From positions 16,127 through 80,126 of the forward strand of contig DATGZN010000047.1 in the NCBI GenBank assembly GCA_035297145.1: a DNA stretch of 64,000 nt, read 5' to 3'. Shown here in pieces: positions 16,319 to 23,205 of this stretch. A program made the position numbers and the translations under genes. The DNA comes from QHXW01 sp035297145. GTDB lineage: Bacteria; Acidobacteriota; Terriglobia; Bryobacterales; Bryobacteraceae. Position 1 is the stretch's first letter. The number at the start of each line of letters is the position of its first letter. The notes beneath the pieces are model-generated. The model worked only from the letters and a program-made list of their open reading frames with translations. It ran no database searches and was not told the origin of the DNA.

Positions 16319-17236
16319 ATGATCCGAACACCCCACACTACCCTTCTGTCTTTATGCCTGTTCTTGCCGTTCCAGGCGGCGCCGGCCTTTGCGCAGCAGA
16401 CTTCTACTGGCACAGCCCAGCAGCAGCCCGCTCCGGCGCCATCTCAAAAGCCCGCTCCAGCGGCACAACCGGAAACCCCACTCAACACCAGTGACGCGCA
16501 GTTGTCGCTGCAGCTTTTCTACTGGATGCCCATTGACCAGCCCGACCTGCGAGGCGGGGCAGCCAATGTTGGGCCTTATCCGGGCAGTCTGAACTACCCG
16601 GGCACGCCTAAGCGCGCGCCGGGCGCGGTAGTCAGCATCCCCGCCGGCCGCAATAACACCATAAGGGTTTCGTACTTTCGCATCCAGGGTGACGGCAACA
16701 CGTCTGCGCACGCCAATCTCACCCTGTTCAACACCGACTACGCCCCGGGCGATTACCTGGTGACCCGCTACAACTTGCAAAACGTCAAGATTTCCTACGA
16801 CTTTCTCTCTTATCCCTATCCCGCCAATCCCGCACGGTTCCGGCTGAAGACCCTGTGGGAGGTGCAATACACCACGATACAAAGCAGCATCGACGCGCCC
16901 TTGAAGCCCGTCCTAACTGACGCGTCGGGCAATCCGATCTCGAACACTGCTGCCGGGACGAGAAATCTGATTTATCCGACTTTGGGTTTGGCCATCGAGA
17001 AGGCGCTAAACGCTCACTTTCGAGTCGAAGCCAAAGCCTCAGGCTTTGCCATTCCGCACCACGCGACCATCTATGACGCCGAAGCTTCGGCGGTCTACCG
17101 AACCGGGCGGTACGAGGTCGCTGTGGGCGCTAAAGCGTTCCATTTCAAGACTTCGACACAAAACTCGCAGTACGTCCTGGCAACGTTTCCAGGCGCATTT
17201 GTGGCCATCCGCTACTATCCCAAGTGGTTGTGGTAG
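16319..17236 (+). CDS. Predicted outer-membrane beta-barrel protein
   Basis: A 305-residue exported protein. The signal peptide ends near AFAQQ, then comes a Pro/Gln/Ala-rich linker of about 40 residues. The mature part has alternating aromatic strands: LSLQLFYWMP, TIRVSYFRIQGDG, VKISYDFLSYPY, RLKTLWEVQYTTI, HFRVEAKASGF, YEVAVGAKAFHFKT and a C-terminal strand ending AIRYYPKWLW with a terminal aromatic residue, as expected for a barrel inserted by Bam. No specific family recognised. ATG 16319 is chosen; TTG 16310 is possible. It could have been drawn into the export system upstream, but the 57-base gap makes co-transcription only a guess. Confidence 0.7.
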   Translation: MIRTPHTTLLSLCLFLPFQAAPAFAQQTSTGTAQQQPAPAPSQKPAPAAQPETPLNTSDAQLSLQLFYWMPIDQPDLRGGAANVGPYPGSLNYPGTPKRAPGAVVSIPAGRNNTIRVSYFRIQGDGNTSAHANLTLFNTDYAPGDYLVTRYNLQNVKISYDFLSYPYPANPARFRLKTLWEVQYTTIQSSIDAPLKPVLTDASGNPISNTAAGTRNLIYPTLGLAIEKALNAHFRVEAKASGFAIPHHATIYDAEASAVYRTGRYEVAVGAKAFHFKTSTQNSQYVLATFPGAFVAIRYYPKWLW

Positions 17237-17246
17237 AAAGGGAGGA

Positions 17247-18212
17247 TTGCCTCCATACCGGCCGCTGGTCTCGAATCCGCACTGGCTGACGATTCTGGGT
17301 AATTTTTGGCCGCGCAAACTGGACATGCGGCCCTATCCCGAAGAAAACAGGCTGTTTCGTACGGAACCAAATATCCAAGTGCTGGTCCAATCCCAGCGGC
17401 CCGTTGGCGATTCGCGCGGCGAACTGGTGCTAGTGCATGGACTTGAAGGAGCGGGTGACGCCGGCTACATGCGCACCATGGCGAAGGCTGCCCTGGATGC
17501 GGGCTTTGCAGTAAGTCGATTCAACATAAGGACTTGTGGTGGAACCGAGCGCCTTTCGAACACTCTGTATCACGCCGGCCTGACGTCCGATTTGCGCTTT
17601 GTACTCAATCAGATACGCACACCTGTCCATCTGGTGGGCTATTCGCTAGGTGGAAACATGATTTTGAAACTGGCCGGCGAATTAGGCGAAGAAGCGGCGC
17701 CACTCATCGCGAGTGTTTGCGCCATTTCAACACCCATCGATCTGGCCGCGTGCGCGCGCACCATAGCCAGGCCGTCAAATCGGATTTATGAAAGACGGTT
17801 CCTGAAGCGCATGCGGACGCGTGTCGTCGAAACCGGACGCTTTACTGCTAAACAAGTCAGGGCGCCCCGCTCGATCTGGGAGTTCGACGATCTGTTGACC
17901 GGGCCGTCATTTGGTTTTCGCGGGGCGGAGCATTACTACGAAACCCAATCCGCAGGGCAGTTTCTGGAGCGCATTCGCATACCCGTTCTGCTCATCCAGG
18001 CGAAAGACGATATCTTCATTCCGTTTGAGATTTTCGAGCATCCGGTAGTTAAAGCCAACCCTTATGTGCGGTTACACGTTACCGAGCATGGCGGGCACCT
18101 GGGATTCCTTTCCAGAACGAAGCCTCGTTTCTGGCTGGATGGAGCGGTACTGGAATGGATCGAAAGCGTCGATCAGAAGAGCTGCAGCGAGGCGAAGTAC
18201 AGTTTCAGGTAA
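17247..18212 (+). CDS. YheT-like alpha/beta hydrolase
   Basis: A 321-residue hydrolase of the YheT (COG0429) family. PYRPLVSNPHWLTILGNFWPR at the N-terminus is the family's hallmark, so the start must be at or before it; TTG 17247 is the only near start and is taken. LVLVHGLEGAGDAGYMR gives the oxyanion region, VHLVGYSLGGNMILKL the nucleophile elbow (G-Y-S-L-G-G), LLIQAKDDIFIP the Asp strand and TEHGGHLGF the catalytic His. Substrates of this family are poorly defined (esters or lipids). The Shine-Dalgarno-like AAAGGGAGG lies almost against the TTG, which would give weak initiation. The last 40 bases overlap the end of convergent cdsA. Confidence 0.82.
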   Translation: MPPYRPLVSNPHWLTILGNFWPRKLDMRPYPEENRLFRTEPNIQVLVQSQRPVGDSRGELVLVHGLEGAGDAGYMRTMAKAALDAGFAVSRFNIRTCGGTERLSNTLYHAGLTSDLRFVLNQIRTPVHLVGYSLGGNMILKLAGELGEEAAPLIASVCAISTPIDLAACARTIARPSNRIYERRFLKRMRTRVVETGRFTAKQVRAPRSIWEFDDLLTGPSFGFRGAEHYYETQSAGQFLERIRIPVLLIQAKDDIFIPFEIFEHPVVKANPYVRLHVTEHGGHLGFLSRTKPRFWLDGAVLEWIESVDQKSCSEAKYSFR

Positions 18213-18961
18213 ACGACGGGTAGTGCAAACAGGGTGCTGTCCACGCGGTCCAGAAGCCCACCGTGGCCAGGCAACAAACTGCTGCTGTCCTTCACATTGG
18301 CACCGCGCTTGAGAGCGGACTCAGCCAAGTCGCCAGCTTGGCCCGCGATATTTGCGGCGGCGGTGAGCAACGCGCCTTCGAACATCGGAACCGATAGGGT
18401 GCGATTCAGATAGAAAACTCCAAACAGCATGGAGCCGGCGAGGGATGCGATGGAGCCTTCCCAGGTTTTGTTCGGGCTAATACGCGTGGCGAGGCGGTGG
18501 CGTCCAAAGCTTTTGCCGATGTAGTAGGCGAATCCATCGCCCACCCAGTTCAGAATCAGAGCGAAGGCAAGCCAATGGGGACTCGCGGCACGCAGAAGGA
18601 TCGCGAACTTCCATGCGCCGAAAATGTAGACGATGCCAAACAGCAGGAAGGCTGCGTGTGGCAGAGCCTGGTGGAGATCCTCCAGCTGCAGGACAAGCGA
18701 CAGGGCAATCATGGCGACTAGCGTCAGGATGACGTAGCCGTCTTGGGGCGTCATCGGCCTCATTGCGAGGACCAGCAGTCCGGCGGCGTATCCGACCGGG
18801 CCAGGCTTCGTGACTCCATATCCGGCTGCGAGCCCGGAGTATTCGGAGAAGCAGATTAGCGCGACCAGTGCCGTTACACCGAAGAGCAACCAGAAATTAC
18901 CACGGTAAACGACGTAAAGGATAAAAGGAATGAGGACGGCAGCGGTAAGCAGGCGCTTCAT
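18173..18961 (-). CDS. cdsA: Phosphatidate cytidylyltransferase
   Basis: A 262-residue integral membrane enzyme with about eight TM helices that makes CDP-diacylglycerol from phosphatidate and CTP for phospholipid synthesis. The CDP-transferase signature is present near the C-terminus: SALKRGANVKDSSSLLPGHGG followed directly by L-L-D-R-V-D-S, with the catalytic Asp and Lys. LILNWVGDGFAYYIGKSFGRH and SPNKTWEGS are further conserved blocks. It overlaps the stop of uppS by four bases, an old and widespread pairing. The 3' end overlaps the convergent YheT-like gene by 40 bases. Confidence 0.95.
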   Translation of the reverse strand: MKRLLTAAVLIPFILYVVYRGNFWLLFGVTALVALICFSEYSGLAAGYGVTKPGPVGYAAGLLVLAMRPMTPQDGYVILTLVAMIALSLVLQLEDLHQALPHAAFLLFGIVYIFGAWKFAILLRAASPHWLAFALILNWVGDGFAYYIGKSFGRHRLATRISPNKTWEGSIASLAGSMLFGVFYLNRTLSVPMFEGALLTAAANIAGQAGDLAESALKRGANVKDSSSLLPGHGGLLDRVDSTLFALPVVYLKLYFASLQLF

Positions 18962-19800
18962 TGCGAAGTGACGACGGCTTCAACCAATTGTGCCTCTCGA
19001 TGCGCGCGGGCGCCGTTGTAGGCTCCGTTGCTCAGGCCGCCATATCGGCGATCACGCTTTTGGAAGTCGAGGATGGCCTTCAGCAGCTCGCGGCGGCTGA
19101 AGTCGGGCCAGAGAGTCTCGGTGACGTACAGCTCGGAATAGGCAATCTGCCAGAGGAGGAAATTGCTGATGCGCATTTCGCCGGATGTCCGGATGAGGAG
19201 ATCGGGATCGGGAGAACCCGCGGTGTAGAGTCCGGAGGCGAAGGCCTCTTCGTCTACGTAAAGCGAATCCAAGCGGCCTTCGCGGCGGGCATTCTCAATG
19301 ATGCCGTTGACGGCGTCCAGAATTTCGGAACGTCCACCGTAGTTGATGGCCAAGTTGACGAGCAGCCCTCGATTCTGGGCTGTCGCATCGATCACCGATT
19401 CCAGCTCCGCCCGCACCTGCGGGGGAAGAGCGTCGAGGCGGCCGATGGCTTTCAGGCGGATGTCGTTTTTCTGAAGCTCGGGCAGTTCCTTCTTCAGGTA
19501 GAAGCGCAAGAGGCGCCACAATGTCTCCACCTCGGCGCGCGGACGTTTCCAGTTTTCGACCGAGAATGCGTATAGAGTCAGAACTTTGATGCCGATGCGC
19601 GCGCACGCTTCCACGGTGCTGCGAACGGGCCCGATGCCCGCGCTGTGACCGGCGACTCGCGGCAGACTGCGGCGGTTCGCCCAGCGGCCGTTGCCGTCCA
19701 TTATGATGGCGATGTGCGAAGGCAAACGTTGCGGGTCGATGGCTTGAGCCAGGTCCAGATCCGGGTCACCGGGCTGGAGAGATTCCAGCAAATCTTTCAT
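18958..19800 (-). CDS. uppS: Isoprenyl (undecaprenyl) diphosphate synthase
   Basis: A 280-residue cis-prenyltransferase. HIAIIMDGNGRWANRR (catalytic Asp at about residue 35), RVAGHSAGIGPVRS, LTLYAFSVENWKRP and the C-terminal LLIRTSGEMRISNFLLWQIAYSELYV (the R-x-S-G-x-x-R substrate site, written here as one conserved block of two adjacent motifs RTSGEMRISN and LLWQIAYSELYV) are all present. It makes the C55 carrier lipid for peptidoglycan and surface glycans. The N-terminal 28 residues before the core are slightly longer than usual. It leads the uppS-cdsA pair, and its upstream gap (19801-19922) holds the probable promoter but no clear box. Confidence 0.95.
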   Translation of the reverse strand: MKDLLESLQPGDPDLDLAQAIDPQRLPSHIAIIMDGNGRWANRRSLPRVAGHSAGIGPVRSTVEACARIGIKVLTLYAFSVENWKRPRAEVETLWRLLRFYLKKELPELQKNDIRLKAIGRLDALPPQVRAELESVIDATAQNRGLLVNLAINYGGRSEILDAVNGIIENARREGRLDSLYVDEEAFASGLYTAGSPDPDLLIRTSGEMRISNFLLWQIAYSELYVTETLWPDFSRRELLKAILDFQKRDRRYGGLSNGAYNGARAHREAQLVEAVVTSQ

Positions 19801-19922
19801 GAAGTAATCCCCTATGGTACACCGCGGCTCGGAAAAGCCGCCACCGATCGAAGTACCGTCTGGGTACTAGCAACCAGCTTAAAGTATTCTGACATACTAA
19901 GGACTTTGCTTCATCAAAGCGC

Positions 19923-20123
19923 ATGAGGTCTTCCCAGCCGGTTGTGTTCCGCGCCGCGTCTTATTTTGCGTTCGGCTCGGCCGTTTCGATCCTGAATAAC
20001 ATAGCCCCCTCTCAGATTCTGCTGGGGTTAGCGGTCGTCGCATTGTTGCGCTCGGGGGGGCCACTGCGCATGCGGCGCGTTTGGATCGCAACGGCGGAGA
20101 AAAAAGAGGCGGCAGTTGGCTGA
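19923..20123 (+). CDS. Small membrane ORF, possible O-antigen-ligase N-terminal remnant
   Basis: A 66-codon ORF with a hydrophobic stretch (FAFGSAVSILNNIAPSQILLGLAVVALL) ending in a basic SGGPLRMRRVWIA segment. The order A-V-S-I...S-Q-I-L-L-G-L-A...P-L-R looks like the first TM helix and loop of O-antigen ligase/WaaL-type proteins from Acidobacteria as I recall them, but the remaining 350 or so residues are absent. It could be a cut-down remnant or a short coupled leader. The stop overlaps the TTG start of the SDR gene by eight bases, so translational coupling is plausible. Confidence 0.35.
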   Translation: MRSSQPVVFRAASYFAFGSAVSILNNIAPSQILLGLAVVALLRSGGPLRMRRVWIATAEKKEAAVG

Positions 20124-20838
20124 AACGCTGCGAGGCCGGGAAATCGTGCTGGCCGGCGGCTCGGGCGGGCTTGGGTCGGCGGTGTGCGAAGTTTTGGCGG
20201 CCGAAGGGGCGCGCGTGGTGGTGAGCTATCGCGCAAATCGGGAGCGTGCCGAGCGATTGCGGGAGCGCGCGCAGATTGTTCAGTCGGATCTGGCGGTGGA
20301 AGGCGATCGCAAGAGGCTATTGGATGCGGCGCCCGAACTGTACGGTCTGGTGGTTTTCGCTGGAGACCCCGCGCGGGTTGCGGCGGGTGCGGACCCGCGA
20401 GAGGCGATGCTGCGATCGCACGAGGTGAACTATCTTGGACCGATTCTCCTGGCGCGTGAGGCGGCGGACCGGATGCGCGCTGCAGGCACGCCAGGCGCTA
20501 TCGTGTTGCTGGGGACGATGCAGACGGTCGCGCTGTTTCGGGGTTCCACGGCTTACGCTGCGCAGAAGGCGGCCCTCGTACATGCGGCGCGCATCCTGGC
20601 GAAAGAATGCCGGGGGCCGGTGAACATCCGCGTGAATGTGGTGAGCCCGGGAGTGATCGCGGCGGGGATGGCTGAAGCCAGTATCGCTAGCGGGAAATAC
20701 GAACGCTATCTGAAAGACGGCGTGATTCCGCGGTACGGGCGGGCGGAAGACGTGGCGCGAGCGGTGCGGTTCTTTCTGGAGCCGGATAATTATGTGACGG
20801 GGCAGGTGCTGGGGGTGGATGGCGGGATCACGTTATGA
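20116..20838 (+). CDS. SDR-family oxidoreductase
   Basis: A 240-residue short-chain dehydrogenase/reductase. The NAD(P) loop is LAGGSGGLGSAV (G-x3-G-x-G), the catalytic pair YAAQK (Y-x3-K) follows VLLGTMQTVALFRGSTA, and VNVVSPGVI and the C-terminal NYVTGQVLGVDGGITL are typical of FabG-like members. The usual catalytic Ser position seems taken by Thr or Ser in LLGTMQ. The dinucleotide loop is preceded by GREIV. The start is TTG 20116, inside the small ORF upstream, without an independent ribosome binding site. Confidence 0.85.
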   Translation: MAETLRGREIVLAGGSGGLGSAVCEVLAAEGARVVVSYRANRERAERLRERAQIVQSDLAVEGDRKRLLDAAPELYGLVVFAGDPARVAAGADPREAMLRSHEVNYLGPILLAREAADRMRAAGTPGAIVLLGTMQTVALFRGSTAYAAQKAALVHAARILAKECRGPVNIRVNVVSPGVIAAGMAEASIASGKYERYLKDGVIPRYGRAEDVARAVRFFLEPDNYVTGQVLGVDGGITL

Positions 20839-20884
20839 TGACCGTAAAGGGTTTCGGCCCGCGAGCGAGGCGGTAATTGCGTCT

Positions 20885-20946
20885 GTCCCTTTTGCCCCCT
20901 TGCCCCCTTTTGCCCCCGTCCCTTTTGCCCCCGTCCCTTTTGCCCC
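20885..20946 (+). repeat. Pyrimidine-rich tandem repeat (GTCCCTTTTGCCCCC)
   Basis: Units of 15 bases at 20885-20899, 20918-20932 and 20933-20946, with shortened TTGCCCCC/TTTTGCCCCC units between them, fill the gap between the SDR gene and the next gene. On the opposite strand the core is GGGGGCAAAAGGGAC. The first unit is preceded by AATTGCGTCT. Confidence 0.85.
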
Positions 20947-20974
20947 TGTTGGTCTTTGTTAGAATGGCGAACCT

Positions 20975-21835
20975 ATGGCACGACACGGTTTTAGAAGACT
21001 CCCCAAAGAATGGCCGTGGCGAGCTACCGCGCTCGGGCTCCTCGGCGGGCTTATGTACATCCTTGCAGGGTCAGGGGACAAACCGTTGGTTCGCTTTGCG
21101 AGAGATTTGGGTATTGCCCTGGCGATCGCGGCAGTTATTGCGCTCGTGCTGGAGCGTCTCATTCATGAATCGCTACTCCGTGATATGCATCGTGCCGCGA
21201 ACGAAATGATTAGCAAGTCCGACGTTCTGCGTGGGGCAAGCGAACTCAAGATACATTCGGTGTTTGCTAGGCGGCACCAGAGCACCCACAGGCGTTGGGA
21301 AATTGAGGTTGGCTCGGCGATCCAAAAGGAGTTGTCACGGGATGGTGGTGAGGTGCTGATCGCATGTGTGGCAGCGCCTGAGTTCTTCAGGCAGGGAACG
21401 CAGGTCGCCACTACACTGCTGGATAAGATGCACCTGAAGGGCAATTGCGAACTCAGAGTGCTTTTACTATGTCCAGACTCGCAATGGGCAAACCTCCGTG
21501 CGGAATTCGAACCCTTGCATCCGACTATTACGGATATAGAAAATGCAGCGCATTTCCTAAAAGCACTCCAGGATCAGGCAGGGAACAAAGTCAAGGTGCA
21601 TTGCTACGATCTGCCACCAATAGCCTTCTTGGTGATCACTGAAGATCTGCTCTTCCTAGAGGCATATCCTCTTGTGCGTGTCCATTCCGGAGACGGTCCA
21701 ATTGGTGGCGTGACGCCCATGATCGTGATCGAGCGCGCTGGCAGCGATGCGTACAAGAGGTGGCACGGGCACTTTGACGAGATCTGGAAAAATCACTCCG
21801 CTCCGTATCATGAACATCATGGCCGGAAACCCTAG
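20975..21835 (+). CDS. Orphan membrane protein of unknown function
   Basis: A 286-residue protein. Two hydrophobic segments near the N-terminus (ATALGLLGGLMYILAGSG and LGIALAIAAVIALVLERLI) anchor it, and about 220 soluble residues follow: a coiled helical stretch (LLRDMHRAANEMISKSDVL) and then an alpha/beta domain (GEVLIACVAAPEF, CELRVLLLCPDSQWANLRAEFEP, VKVHCYDLPPIAFLVITEDLLFLEAYP, ending RWHGHFDEIW). The last part has the look of phosphatase/PLD-like or effector-associated sensor domains in which a final F-D-x-I-W motif recurs, but I cannot name a family. Its base composition is visibly less GC-rich than the neighbours and it sits beside a toxin-antitoxin pair, pointing to recent acquisition. 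Confidence 0.7.
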   Translation: MARHGFRRLPKEWPWRATALGLLGGLMYILAGSGDKPLVRFARDLGIALAIAAVIALVLERLIHESLLRDMHRAANEMISKSDVLRGASELKIHSVFARRHQSTHRRWEIEVGSAIQKELSRDGGEVLIACVAAPEFFRQGTQVATTLLDKMHLKGNCELRVLLLCPDSQWANLRAEFEPLHPTITDIENAAHFLKALQDQAGNKVKVHCYDLPPIAFLVITEDLLFLEAYPLVRVHSGDGPIGGVTPMIVIERAGSDAYKRWHGHFDEIWKNHSAPYHEHHGRKP

Positions 21836-22018
21836 CAGGGACGAAAGCCTCTTGAAACTGCAATTTCGACTAATACGGCGCTCGTGAATCTCGGCGATGC
21901 GCGCCAGCGCTACCGAACGGTCACGAGTCGAACGGCCGCAGGCCCCCGCACACTACGCGTGGCCCTGCGCAACATGTGCTGCATTGCATTTAACGTGACG
22001 CGGTAGTACTCTGGATTT

Positions 22019-22297
22019 GTGATTCGGTCGTTCCGGGATCAGGAGACCGAAAGAGTTTTCCGGCGTGAATTTAGCCGGAGCCATCAGGGCATCGCTCGCA
22101 TCGCAAAACGGAAACTGGACCAGCTCCATGCGGCAGCGGCACTCGCGGATTTAGGAGTGATTCCTGGGAATCGTCTGGAAACCCTCGCAGGGGACCGACG
22201 AGGGCAATACAGCATCCGAATTAACGATCAATGGCGGATCTGTTTTCGATGGGCCGATTCTGATGCGATTGAAGTCGAGATCGTGGACTATCACTGA
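22019..22297 (+). CDS. higB: HigB-type (RelE superfamily) toxin
   Basis: A 92-residue RelE/ParE-fold toxin of the HigB group: IRSFRDQETERVFRREFS at the N-terminus, ARIAKRKLDQLHAAAALADLG, then GDRRGQYSIRINDQWRICFRW with the Arg/Trp residues of the ribosome-dependent RNase site, ending VEIVDYH. Such toxins cleave mRNA in the ribosomal A site. GTG 22019 is the start. The toxin precedes the antitoxin by nine bases, the reverse order characteristic of hig loci. The 183 bases upstream hold no gene and only a poor promoter match. Confidence 0.92.
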   Translation: MIRSFRDQETERVFRREFSRSHQGIARIAKRKLDQLHAAAALADLGVIPGNRLETLAGDRRGQYSIRINDQWRICFRWADSDAIEVEIVDYH

Positions 22298-22306
22298 GGT
22301 GGAGTA

Positions 22307-22615
22307 ATGGCGAAGAAGAGGAAGACAATGCCGCCGATTCATCCCGGGGAAACGCTTCGAGAGGATTTCCTGAAGCCGCTCGGACTAACGGCAAACCGGC
22401 TCGCCATGGAACTGATGGTGCCGGTGACGCGGGTGAATGACATTGTTCGGGGCAAGCGGGCGATAACGGCCGATACCGCGCTGCGGTTGGCCCGTTACTT
22501 TGGCACGACGCCACAGTTTTGGACGAACCTGCAGGCTAACTACGAGCTCGAACGGGCAGAGGATGCCCGGGGTGCGGAGATCGCTGAGCGCATACGGCCG
22601 CATCGCGCCGCGTAG
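22307..22615 (+). CDS. higA: HigA-type antitoxin, XRE-family HTH
   Basis: A 102-residue DNA-binding antitoxin. PPIHPGETLREDFLKPLGL is the conserved HigA/VapI N-terminal block, followed by a helix-turn-helix (TANRLAMELMVPVTRVNDIV), RGKRAITADTALRLARYFG and TPQFWTNLQANYEL. It should neutralise the toxin and repress the hig promoter. A GAGG-type ribosome binding site lies directly before ATG 22307. Confidence 0.93.
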   Translation: MAKKRKTMPPIHPGETLREDFLKPLGLTANRLAMELMVPVTRVNDIVRGKRAITADTALRLARYFGTTPQFWTNLQANYELERAEDARGAEIAERIRPHRAA

Positions 22616-22628
22616 GCAACGGGCGGTC

Positions 22629-22662
22629 TGTCACTAGGTTTGCTTTGTCACTAGGTTTGCTT
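22629..22662 (+). repeat. Two 17-bp tandem units behind higA
   Basis: TGTCACTAGGTTTGCTT occurs twice head to tail (22629-22645, 22646-22662) between higA and the DinB-like gene. It could mark an old insertion edge of the accessory patch; no matching copy was seen on the left side. Confidence 0.85.
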
Positions 22663-22712
22663 TGCTCTATAACTTGTAAAGGGAACCCTCCAACCGGTCA
22701 GAAAGGATCGAA

Positions 22713-23171
22713 ATGGATATTGTCACGCGGCTGGAAGCGGCGAGAAGTCGAACGTTGCGGTGCTTTGACTTGAGTGAGGAGCAGCTCGCTCGGAGTTACG
22801 GACCGGGTAAGTGGACGGCCAGGTTCATTCTGCATCACCTCGCAGATGCGGAGACGGTTCTATATGACCGGATACGCCGGGTCATCAGCGAACCTAGACA
22901 GGTGCTCTGGGCGTTCGACCAGGATGCGTGGGCAAAGGGCCTGGACTATTCACGGATGCCGCTCGATGTGTCTCGACGAATGTACGATTCTGTCCGTGCC
23001 GGCGTTATCTATCAGGCTCGTTTGCACTACGACACTCATGGCCACCTTGAGTTCGTCCACAGCGAGACGGGTATTCGCACGCTGAAGGATGAGTTCGACA
23101 AGGTGGCGTGGCACAACGAGCACCATCTGGAACAGATTGATTTGGCGCTGAAGGGGGTGAGCCGCGAATGA
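22713..23171 (+). CDS. DinB-superfamily protein
   Basis: A 152-residue four-helix-bundle protein of the DinB/YfiT superfamily. The three metal-binding His positions fit FILHHLADAE (helix 2) and KVAWHNEHHLEQI (helix 4). KWTARFILHHL is the usual W-x-x-R-x-x-L-x-H pattern. Members include bacillithiol- or mycothiol-dependent transferases and DNA-damage induced proteins of unknown activity. A GAAAGGA ribosome binding site precedes ATG 22713. It is convergent with the DUF885 gene. Confidence 0.85.
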   Translation: MDIVTRLEAARSRTLRCFDLSEEQLARSYGPGKWTARFILHHLADAETVLYDRIRRVISEPRQVLWAFDQDAWAKGLDYSRMPLDVSRRMYDSVRAGVIYQARLHYDTHGHLEFVHSETGIRTLKDEFDKVAWHNEHHLEQIDLALKGVSRE

Positions 23172-23205
23172 ACGCGAATTCACGCGAATGTAAAGCCGGC
23201 AGTGA

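Noticed and set aside
20885..20946. Possible CRISPR array
   Set aside because: Units are 15 bases, contiguous and without unique spacers of constant length; no cas genes are present.
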